This document shows positions 25,811 through 32,732 of a stretch of 32,732 bases of DNA, piece after piece (within the stretch, counting starts at the first letter, position 1; each line of letters begins with the position of its first letter). The notes beneath the pieces were generated by a model that had not been told where the DNA came from, made no database searches, and was given only the letters and a program-made list of their open reading frames with translations. Source of the DNA: JAFKKF01 sp038323025 (GTDB lineage Bacteria; Pseudomonadota; Alphaproteobacteria; Rhizobiales; Kaistiaceae); contig JBBQGL010000022.1 of assembly GCA_038323025.1 (NCBI GenBank), forward strand, positions 1 to 32,732, in the 5' to 3' direction. The position numbers were made by a program, and so were the translations under genes.

Positions 25811-28018
25811 ATGAGCGCGGCCGGCGGAACGCCGCGCTGGCAGCTCGCCGCCGGCGAGGTCGCGTCGCTCGTCGCCGGCACGAACCCGGATCCGTTCGGC
25901 CGCCTCGGCCTGCAGAAGGTCGACGGCACCTTCGTCGTTCGTGCGCTGGTGCCGGGCGCGGAGGAGCTTTCCGCCGCCACCCTCGACGGGAAGGCGCTCG
26001 GTTCGCTGGCTCGCCGCCACGCGGATGGCTTCTTCGAGGGAAGGGTCGATCTGGCCGAGGGCGCGCTGATCCGCTTCACCGCGAGGAACGCCGCCGGCTC
26101 GTGGAGCTTGATCGACCCCTATTCTTTCGGCCCGGTGCTCGGGCCAATGGACGATTACCTGTCCGCCGAGGGCACCCATCTCCGGCTCTTCGACCGGATT
26201 GGCGCCCACGTGATCACTCACGGCGGTGTCGAGGGTGTCCACTTTGCCGTCTGGGCGCCCGGCGCCCGGCGCGTCTCCGTTGTCGGCGACTTCAACGCCT
26301 GGGACGGGCGCCGCCACGTCATGCGCCATCGCGTCGGTTCGGGGATGTGGGAAATCTTCCTGCCCGAACTGAAGCCGGGGACGACCTACAAGTACGAGAT
26401 CATCGGGGCCGATGGCCGCTTGCAGCCGCTGAAGGCTGATCCGCTCGCTTTCGCCGCCGAGCTGAGGCCGAAGACCGCGTCCGTGGTCGCGTCGCCGGCG
26501 CCGTTCGCATGGACCGACAGCGACTACCTCGCGGCGCGGGGTCGCCGCGACCAGCGCCGCGCGCCGATGTCCACCTATGAGGTCCACCTCGGCTCGTGGC
26601 GGCGCCGCGCCGACGGATCGTTCCTCTCCTACGACGAGCTTGCCGACCAGCTCGTCGCCTATGTCGCCGACCTTGGCTTCACCCATATCGAACTGATGCC
26701 GATCACCGAGCACCCCCTCGACAAGTCGTGGGGCTACCAGCCGATCGGCCTCTTCGCGCCGACTTCGCGCTTCGGCGATCCTGCCGGTTTCGCCCGCTTC
26801 GTCGACCGGGCCCACGCCGCCGGCATCGGCGTGATTCTCGATTGGGTTCCGGCGCATTTCCCGGTGGACTCCCACGGCCTTACCCACTTCGACGGCACCG
26901 CGCTCTATGAGCACGCCGATCCGCGTCAGGGCTTCCACCCCGACTGGAACACGGCGATCTATAACTACGGCCGCAAGGAAGTGACCGAATTCCTGATCAA
27001 TAGCGCGCTCTTCTGGCTGGAGCGCTTCCACCTCGACGGCATCCGCGTCGATGCCGTCGCCTCGATGCTCTACCTCGACTATTCGCGGAAGGCCGGCGAC
27101 TGGATCCCGAACGAGCAGGGCGGCAACGAGAACAACGAGGCGATAGCCTTCCTCCGCCGCATGAACGCGGCCGCTTATGGCAAGAACGCCGGCATCGTCA
27201 CGATTGCCGAGGAGTCCACCGCTTGGCCCGGCGTCTCCAAACCCGTGCACGAGGGCGGTCTCGGCTTTGGGTTCAAGTGGAACATGGGCTTCATGCACGA
27301 CTCGCTGCAGTACCTGGCGCGCGATCCGATTCACCGCCGTCATCACCACAACGACCTCACCTTCGGCCTGCTCTACGCCTTCTCGGAGAATTTCGTCCTG
27401 CCGCTCTCCCACGACGAGGTCGTCCACGGCAAAGGCTCGCTTCTGAAGAAGATGGCCGGCGACGACCTCCAGAAGTTCGCAACGCTGCGCGCCTATTTCG
27501 CGTTCATGTGGGGCTATCCGGGGAAGAAGCTCCTGTTCATGGGCCAGGAATTCGCGCCCTGGGACGAGTGGGACGAGTCGCGCGGGCTGGACTGGCACCT
27601 CCTCGAGCACCTGCCCCACGCCGGGGTGCAGCGGCTGCTTCGCGATCTCAACCGGCTCTACCGCGACACCCCGGCTCTTCACGCCCGCGATTGCGAGGGC
27701 GAGGGCTTCGAGTGGCTGATCGCCGACGATCGCGACAATTCCGTCTACGCGTGGCTGCGCAAGTCCGGCGGCAGCGCGCCGCCGGTCGCGGTGGTCTCCA
27801 ACTTCACGCCGGTGCAGCGCGACGACTATGTGCTGCCGCTGCCGGCCGCGGGCCGCTGGCGCGAGTGCATCAACAGCGATGCGGCCGACTACGGCGGCCA
27901 CGGCATCGGGAACTTCGGTATGATCCGGGCGGAAGAACCGGGCAGCCACGGCAAGCCTGCGGCGGCGCGGATTGTACTGCCGCCCTCGGCGACGCTGATC
28001 TTCGCTTACGAAGGCTAG
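25811..28018 (+). CDS. glgB: 1,4-alpha-glucan branching enzyme
   Basis: A 735-residue GH13 enzyme making alpha-1,6 branches in glycogen. An N-terminal extra CBM48-like domain (about 1-110) precedes the second CBM48 (VHFAVWAPGARRVSVVGDFN, about 140-160) and the catalytic barrel. Catalytic residues are D414 (nucleophile, DGIRVDAVASM) and E467 (acid/base, TIAEESTAWPG), 53 apart as in the E. coli enzyme, with LSHDEVVHGKGSL carrying the third carboxylate. The start at 25811 is chosen because it follows glgP closely and yields a normal length; the same frame is open into glgP but that part is glgP's shadow. It is separated from glgC by 11 bases. Confidence 0.96.
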   Translation: MSAAGGTPRWQLAAGEVASLVAGTNPDPFGRLGLQKVDGTFVVRALVPGAEELSAATLDGKALGSLARRHADGFFEGRVDLAEGALIRFTARNAAGSWSLIDPYSFGPVLGPMDDYLSAEGTHLRLFDRIGAHVITHGGVEGVHFAVWAPGARRVSVVGDFNAWDGRRHVMRHRVGSGMWEIFLPELKPGTTYKYEIIGADGRLQPLKADPLAFAAELRPKTASVVASPAPFAWTDSDYLAARGRRDQRRAPMSTYEVHLGSWRRRADGSFLSYDELADQLVAYVADLGFTHIELMPITEHPLDKSWGYQPIGLFAPTSRFGDPAGFARFVDRAHAAGIGVILDWVPAHFPVDSHGLTHFDGTALYEHADPRQGFHPDWNTAIYNYGRKEVTEFLINSALFWLERFHLDGIRVDAVASMLYLDYSRKAGDWIPNEQGGNENNEAIAFLRRMNAAAYGKNAGIVTIAEESTAWPGVSKPVHEGGLGFGFKWNMGFMHDSLQYLARDPIHRRHHHNDLTFGLLYAFSENFVLPLSHDEVVHGKGSLLKKMAGDDLQKFATLRAYFAFMWGYPGKKLLFMGQEFAPWDEWDESRGLDWHLLEHLPHAGVQRLLRDLNRLYRDTPALHARDCEGEGFEWLIADDRDNSVYAWLRKSGGSAPPVAVVSNFTPVQRDDYVLPLPAAGRWRECINSDAADYGGHGIGNFGMIRAEEPGSHGKPAAARIVLPPSATLIFAYEG

Positions 28019-28029
28019 GGGAGGGGAAA

Positions 28030-29304
28030 GTGGCTGAGTTGAGAAGAGAGGCACCGCTCGCCCGCGATGCCATGGCCTACGTGCTCGCCGGCGGCCGCGG
28101 CAGCCGGCTGATGGAACTGACCGACAAGCGCGCCAAGCCGGCGGTCTTCTTCGGCGGCAAGACGCGCATCATCGATTTCGCGCTCTCCAACGCGCTCAAT
28201 TCCGGCATCCGCCGGATGGGCGTGGCGACCCAGTACAAGGCGCACAGCCTCATCCGTCACCTCCAGCGCGGCTGGAATTTCCTGCGGCCGGAGCGGAACG
28301 AGAGTTTCGATATCCTGCCCGCCAGCCAGCGCGTCTCCGAAGCCCAGTGGTACTCCGGAACCGCCGACGCGATCTTCCAGAATATCGACATCATCAGCAG
28401 CTACCGCCCGAACTTCATCGTCGTGCTCGCCGGCGACCACATCTACAAGATGGACTACGAGCTGATGCTCCGGCAGCACGTCGACACCGGCGCCGACGTC
28501 ACCATCGGCTGCCTGGAAGTGCCGCGTATGGAAGCGACCGGCTTCGGCGTCATGCATTGCGAACAATCCGGGCGCATCATCAGCTTCGTCGAGAAGCCGA
28601 AGGATCCGCCGGCAATGCCCGATCATCCCGACCTCGCGCTCGCCTCCATGGGCATCTACGTCTTCGAGACGAAGCTTCTCATGGACGAACTGCGCCGCGA
28701 CGCCGCCGATCCACATTCCAGCCGCGACTTCGGCAAGGACATCATTCCGTTCCTGGTCAAGAACGGCAAGGCCTTCGCCCACCGCTTCACCCAGTCCTGC
28801 GTTCGTTCAGACCACGAACGCGCTTCCTACTGGCGCGACGTGGGTACCGTGGATGCATACTGGGAGGCGAACATCGACCTCACCGACATCGTGCCGCAGC
28901 TCGACCTCTACGATCACGACTGGCCGATCTGGACGTATTCGGAGATCAGTCCGCCGGCGAAGTTCGTCCATGACGAGGACGGCAGGCGTGGCTCGGCGGT
29001 CAGTTCCCTCGTCTCCGGCGGCTGCGTCGTTTCGGGCGCGTCCGTGCGTCGGTCGCTGCTTTCCACCGGCGTACGCGTCAACTCGTACTCGGCCATCGAG
29101 GAGGCGGTTGTCCTGCCTTATGTCGACATCGGCCGCAACGCCCGCCTGAGGCGCGTCGTCATCGATCGCGGCGTGCGCATCCCTGAAGGCCTCGTGGTCG
29201 GGGAGGACCCGGAACTGGACTCCCGGCGCTTCCGGCGCACCGACATGGGCATCTGTCTGATCACCCAGCCGATGATCAACAAGCTCGCGGCCGCGCCTGC
29301 ATGA
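28030..29304 (+). CDS. glgC: Glucose-1-phosphate adenylyltransferase
   Basis: A 424-residue ADP-glucose pyrophosphorylase, the committed step of glycogen synthesis (glucose 1-phosphate plus ATP). The start is GTG at 28030 with GGGGAGGGG just upstream; the first downstream ATG would remove part of the N-terminal regulatory region. Motifs are VLAGGRGSRLMELTDKRAKP (ATP binding), KTRIIDFALSNALNSGIRRM, AQWYSGTADAIFQNID, VLAGDHIYKMDYELM, FVEKPKDPP (sugar-phosphate Lys) and the C-terminal left-handed helix domain with VNSYSAIEEAVVLP. Effectors are not readable directly, though alphaproteobacterial forms often respond to fructose 6-phosphate and pyruvate. Its last four bases overlap glgA (ATGA). Confidence 0.96.
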   Translation: MAELRREAPLARDAMAYVLAGGRGSRLMELTDKRAKPAVFFGGKTRIIDFALSNALNSGIRRMGVATQYKAHSLIRHLQRGWNFLRPERNESFDILPASQRVSEAQWYSGTADAIFQNIDIISSYRPNFIVVLAGDHIYKMDYELMLRQHVDTGADVTIGCLEVPRMEATGFGVMHCEQSGRIISFVEKPKDPPAMPDHPDLALASMGIYVFETKLLMDELRRDAADPHSSRDFGKDIIPFLVKNGKAFAHRFTQSCVRSDHERASYWRDVGTVDAYWEANIDLTDIVPQLDLYDHDWPIWTYSEISPPAKFVHDEDGRRGSAVSSLVSGGCVVSGASVRRSLLSTGVRVNSYSAIEEAVVLPYVDIGRNARLRRVVIDRGVRIPEGLVVGEDPELDSRRFRRTDMGICLITQPMINKLAAAPA

Positions 29305-30755
29305 CCCGCGTCCTCGCCGTCGCCTCGGAGGCCTACCCGCTCATCAAGACCGGCGGGCTCGCGGATGTGGTGGGTGCCCTGCCGAACGCTCTGAAGGCGC
29401 ACGACGTCGAAATGCGGGTTCTCGTCCCCGGCTATCCGGCTTTGCTGAAGGCGCTCGCGGTAGCCGAGCCGGTCTATCGGGTAAAGAATCTCTTCGGCGG
29501 CGAAGCCTTGGTGCTCGCCGGCACCGGCGGCGGCCTCGATCTTTTCGTCCTCGACGCACCGCATCTCTTCAACCGCCCGGGCAACCCCTACCTCGGCCCC
29601 GACGGCATGGACTGGCCGGACAACTGGAAGCGCTTCGCGGGCCTCAGCCGCGTGGCGAGCGATATCGGGCGCGGCGTCGTCAAATCCTTCGTGCCGGCTA
29701 TCGTCCATGCCCATGACTGGCAGTCGGCGATGGCGGCGACCTACCTGCATTTCGCCCCCGGACCGCGAGCCCGATCCGTCCTGACGGTGCACAACCTCGC
29801 CTTCCAGGGGCACTTCGCCGCGACCGTTTTTCCCGACCTCGGCCTGCCGGCGGAGGCATTCGCGATCGACGGCATCGAGTACTATGGCGGCGTCGGCTAC
29901 CTGAAGGGCGGCATCCGTTTCGCCGACGCCGTCACCACCGTCAGCCCGACCTATGCCGAGGAGATATGCACGCCGGTAGGCGGCATGGGCCTCGACGGCT
30001 TGCTGCGGGTCCGTCGCGATGTCCTCCACGGCATCGTCAATGGCATTGACACCGACGTCTGGAATCCCGTGACCGATACGCATCTGGCGAGGCCATTCAC
30101 CGCGGCCAGCCTCGCCGCTCGCGACGTCAACAAGCGAGCCGTCGAGGCGCGCTTCGCGCTGGAGCCGGGCGATGGCATGCTCTTCTGCGTCATCAGCCGG
30201 CTGACGTGGCAGAAGGGCATGGACATCCTCGGCGCCGCGCTCGATGCCCTGGTCGCCGCCGGCGCCCGCCTCGCGGTGCTGGGGTCGGGCGATGCGGCAC
30301 TGGAGGGCATGTTCCGCGCCGCCACGGCGCGTCACAAGGGCAAGGTCGGCGTCATCACCGGCTACGACGAGCCGCTCGCCCATCTTCTCCAGGGCGGCAG
30401 CGACGCGATCCTCGTTCCGTCGCGCTTCGAGCCCTGCGGGCTGACGCAGTTCTATGGCCTGCGCTACGGCTCGGTGCCGGTGGTGGCGCGCGTCGGCGGC
30501 CTTGCCGATACGATCATCGACACCAATGATGCCGCGCTTTCCGCCGGGGTCGCGACCGGCATGCAGTTCTTTCCGGTCGACGTTGCGAGCCTCGAACTGG
30601 CCATCCGTCGGGCGATTGCCCTCTACGCCGACAAGCGCACGTGGCGGTCGATCCAGAAGCGCGGAATGAAATCCGACGTTTCATGGGCGAAGAGCGCCGG
30701 CCGCTACGCCGCCCTCTACGAGGCGCTCGCCGCGGTGCCCGCCGGGATCGCCTGA
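29301..30755 (+). CDS. glgA: Glycogen synthase (ADP-glucose)
   Basis: A 484-residue GT5 glycogen synthase that adds glucose from ADP-glucose to glycogen chains. The N-terminal ADP-glucose motif is KTGGLADVVGALP (K16). The middle carries VHAHDWQSAM and LTVHNLAFQGHF; the C-terminal Rossmann half has ISRLTWQKGMDIL and SRFEPCGLTQFYGLRYG, with E377 at the position of E377 in E. coli GlgA. The start ATG overlaps the glgC stop (ATGA), giving translational coupling. All functional motifs are intact. Confidence 0.96.
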   Translation: MTRVLAVASEAYPLIKTGGLADVVGALPNALKAHDVEMRVLVPGYPALLKALAVAEPVYRVKNLFGGEALVLAGTGGGLDLFVLDAPHLFNRPGNPYLGPDGMDWPDNWKRFAGLSRVASDIGRGVVKSFVPAIVHAHDWQSAMAATYLHFAPGPRARSVLTVHNLAFQGHFAATVFPDLGLPAEAFAIDGIEYYGGVGYLKGGIRFADAVTTVSPTYAEEICTPVGGMGLDGLLRVRRDVLHGIVNGIDTDVWNPVTDTHLARPFTAASLAARDVNKRAVEARFALEPGDGMLFCVISRLTWQKGMDILGAALDALVAAGARLAVLGSGDAALEGMFRAATARHKGKVGVITGYDEPLAHLLQGGSDAILVPSRFEPCGLTQFYGLRYGSVPVVARVGGLADTIIDTNDAALSAGVATGMQFFPVDVASLELAIRRAIALYADKRTWRSIQKRGMKSDVSWAKSAGRYAALYEALAAVPAGIA

Positions 30756-30759
30756 CGCG

Positions 30760-32732
30760 ATGGCGGCGCCCGAAGGTCTGGGGGCAGTCCTCGGCGAGGG
30801 CGGGATCACCGTCGCGGTCGTCTCGAAAACCGCGGAGCGCATCTTCTTCTGCGCCTTCGACGAGAACGGCGAGCGCGAGGTCTCGCGCGTGCCTCTCTCC
30901 GGGCGGGACGGCAACATCCACTTCGCTTTCATCCCGGGGATCGGCGCCGGCGCGCGTTACGGGCTGCGTGCCGACGGTCCTTACGATCCGAAAAAGGGCC
31001 TCTGGTTCGATCCGGCTAAGCTGCTCGTCGATCCGTATGCGACGCGCCTCGACCGCCCCTTCGCCTACCGGCCCGAACTGGCGGCCGCGCGCCACGCCGC
31101 GATCGACACGGCACCGATGGTCCCTAAGGCCATCGTCTCCGCCGGCCCGCCGGCGCTCGCCGCGGGCGGACGCCCTCCGCCGCGATCGATCTATGAGATC
31201 GCGGTCAAGGCGTTCACCAAATTGCACCCGGCGGTGCCGGAACCGTTGCGCGGAACCGTGGCCGGGCTCGCCCACCCGGCGGCGATCGAGCATCTGGTCA
31301 AGCTCGGCGTCGACACGGTCGAACTGCTGCCCATTGCCGCCTGGATCGACGAGCGCCATCTGCCGCCGCTCGGGCTGTCCAACGCCTGGGGGTACAACCC
31401 GGTCGCGCTGCTGGCGCCCGACCCGCGGCTGGCGCCGGGCGGGCTTGCCGAGGTCCGCGCCGCGGTCGCGGCGCTCCACGCGGCCGGCATCGGCGTGGTC
31501 CTCGACGTGGTCTTCAACCATACCGGCGAGAGCGACGTGCTGGGGCCGACGCTCTCGCTCCGCGGCCTCGACAACCTACTCTACTATCGGCACGCCGGGG
31601 ATGCGGCTCAGCTGATCAACGATACGGGATGCGGCAACACCCTCGCCGCCGAACGGCCCGAGGTCGTTCGCCTCATCGCCGACGCCATGCGCCATTGGGC
31701 CGAACAGACTGGCGTCGATGGCTTCCGCCTCGATCTCGGCGCCACCCTCGGTCGGATGCCGTCCGGCTTCACCCGTGACGCGCCGCTCTTTGCCGCGGTT
31801 GCCGCCGATCCGCTGCTGAGCCGCCTCACCATGATCGCCGAGCCGTGGGACGTGGGACCGAACGGCTATCAGCTCGGCAATTTCCCGGCCGGCTGGCGCG
31901 AGTGGAACGACCGTTTCCGCGACGACGTCCGCCGCTTCTGGAGGGGCGACGGCAGCGTCGCCGCCCTGGCGACGCGCCTCGCCGGCTCGTCGGACGTCTT
32001 CGAGCATCGCGATCGACGGCCGTCGGCGAGCGTCAATTTCCTTGCCGCCCATGACGGCTTCACCCTCAACGACCTCGTCTCCTATTCGGGAAAGCATAAC
32101 GAGCGGAACGGCGAGCAGAACCGCGACGGCACGGCCGACAACTTCTCCTGGAACCATGGCGTGGAAGGCGCCTCGCGGGAGCCGCACGTCGAGGAGGCCC
32201 GTCGCGCCGATCTGCGCGCCCTGCTCGCCACCCTCTTCGTCGCGCGCGGCACCCCGATGCTGACCGCGGGCGACGAGTTCCGCCGCACCCAGGGCGGCAA
32301 CAATAATGCCTACGCGCAGGACAACGAGACCACGTGGCTCGACTGGGCCAAGGCCGACACGGCACTGACCGATTTCGCCGCCCGCGCCATCGCCCTGCGC
32401 AAGTCACATCCAGCGCTCTCGGCGGACGCTTTTTTGACGGGCGGACCGGTGGACGCCGCCGTGATTCCCGACGTCGCCTGGCTTCATCCCGGCGGCCGGC
32501 AGATGGTCGTCGCCGACTGGCAGGGAGAAGGTCGCGTCCTCGGAATGGCCCTCTATCGGCGCGCCGAGGACGGAGAACCGGACCGCGTGGCGATCTGGTT
32601 CAACAGCGCTGTCCATCCCGTCGAGGCATGGCTGCCTGAAGCGCGAGCGGGCCGGCGCTGGCAGGCGCGCCTCAATAGTTCGGCGGGCGCCGTGGACCCA
32701 GGACCCGCACCGGAGGGGCGTGTCCTTCTGCC
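30760..32732 (+). CDS. glgX: Glycogen debranching enzyme, 3' end cut by window
   Basis: A GH13 isoamylase-type debranching enzyme hydrolysing alpha-1,6 links in limit dextrins left by GlgP. The visible 657 codons run off the right edge. The N-terminal CBM48 region includes YGLRADGPYDPKKGLWFDPA; the barrel shows IGVVLDVVFNHTGE, the nucleophile D325 in DGFRLDLGATLG, acid/base E361 in IAEPWDVGPNGYQLGNF, and LAAHDGFTLNDLVSYSGKHN followed by NGEQNRDGTADNFSWNHG, all typical of GlgX. The ATG lies four bases after the glgA stop without a clear Shine-Dalgarno, so it is probably translated by coupling. Confidence 0.93.
   Translation, partial: MAAPEGLGAVLGEGGITVAVVSKTAERIFFCAFDENGEREVSRVPLSGRDGNIHFAFIPGIGAGARYGLRADGPYDPKKGLWFDPAKLLVDPYATRLDRPFAYRPELAAARHAAIDTAPMVPKAIVSAGPPALAAGGRPPPRSIYEIAVKAFTKLHPAVPEPLRGTVAGLAHPAAIEHLVKLGVDTVELLPIAAWIDERHLPPLGLSNAWGYNPVALLAPDPRLAPGGLAEVRAAVAALHAAGIGVVLDVVFNHTGESDVLGPTLSLRGLDNLLYYRHAGDAAQLINDTGCGNTLAAERPEVVRLIADAMRHWAEQTGVDGFRLDLGATLGRMPSGFTRDAPLFAAVAADPLLSRLTMIAEPWDVGPNGYQLGNFPAGWREWNDRFRDDVRRFWRGDGSVAALATRLAGSSDVFEHRDRRPSASVNFLAAHDGFTLNDLVSYSGKHNERNGEQNRDGTADNFSWNHGVEGASREPHVEEARRADLRALLATLFVARGTPMLTAGDEFRRTQGGNNNAYAQDNETTWLDWAKADTALTDFAARAIALRKSHPALSADAFLTGGPVDAAVIPDVAWLHPGGRQMVVADWQGEGRVLGMALYRRAEDGEPDRVAIWFNSAVHPVEAWLPEARAGRRWQARLNSSAGAVDPGPAPEGRVLL

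Noticed and set aside
25715..28054. Long minus-strand open frame (779 codons) opposite glgB
   Set aside because: No recognisable protein; glgB motifs and catalytic residues on the + strand explain the sequence.

Overview
The window looks like chromosomal DNA of an alphaproteobacterium, most likely Hyphomicrobiales. This rests on gene families and order (a glgP-glgB-glgC-glgA-glgX run, XylF/XylH with a single-domain sugar ATPase, GlsB-like and other small rhizobial-type proteins) and on the very GC-rich codon use right of about 7.9 kb. Species cannot be fixed from the sequence.

Left part (1-7.9 kb): accessory DNA with visibly less GC-biased codons. It carries a truncated secreted DUF1194 protein coupled to a secreted SapM/AcpA-like phosphoesterase, a divergent diacylglycerol kinase (dgkA), two small membrane proteins, a zinc-ribbon protein and a tyrosine integrase. 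Just behind the integrase start lies the 3' half of a tRNA-Phe(GAA) gene, the expected scar of integration into a tRNA, so an integrated element probably ends near 4841. Next is a 909-residue superfamily I helicase whose N-terminal region contains a segment resembling the C-terminal domain of GreA/GreB transcription factors. It is the least ordinary gene in the window.

Middle part (7.9-16.7 kb): a redox cluster made of a PreT/GltD-like FAD-NAD(P)H-FeS protein, pyruvate:ferredoxin (flavodoxin) oxidoreductase NifJ and a dihydroorotate-dehydrogenase-like protein, all on the + strand with good ribosome binding sites. A near-consensus FNR/FixK box lies upstream, suggesting low-oxygen expression. 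Small genes follow (BrnA-like antitoxin, four-Cys protein), then a GT90 glycosyltransferase.

Right part (16.7-32.7 kb): two divergent blocks. Leftward run xylF, xylH and a sugar ATPase (a D-xylose-type ABC importer), then a vanadium haloperoxidase/PAP2-type protein and a CRTAC1 (FG-GAP/UnbV) protein, both with signal peptides. Rightward runs the tightly packed glycogen operon glgP-glgB-glgC-glgA-glgX, with glgX cut by the window end. The region between the blocks holds a perfect FNR/FixK-type palindrome, so sugar uptake and glycogen turnover may respond to oxygen like the nifJ cluster: stored glucan would give pyruvate, which NifJ oxidises while reducing ferredoxin or flavodoxin. That link is inference.
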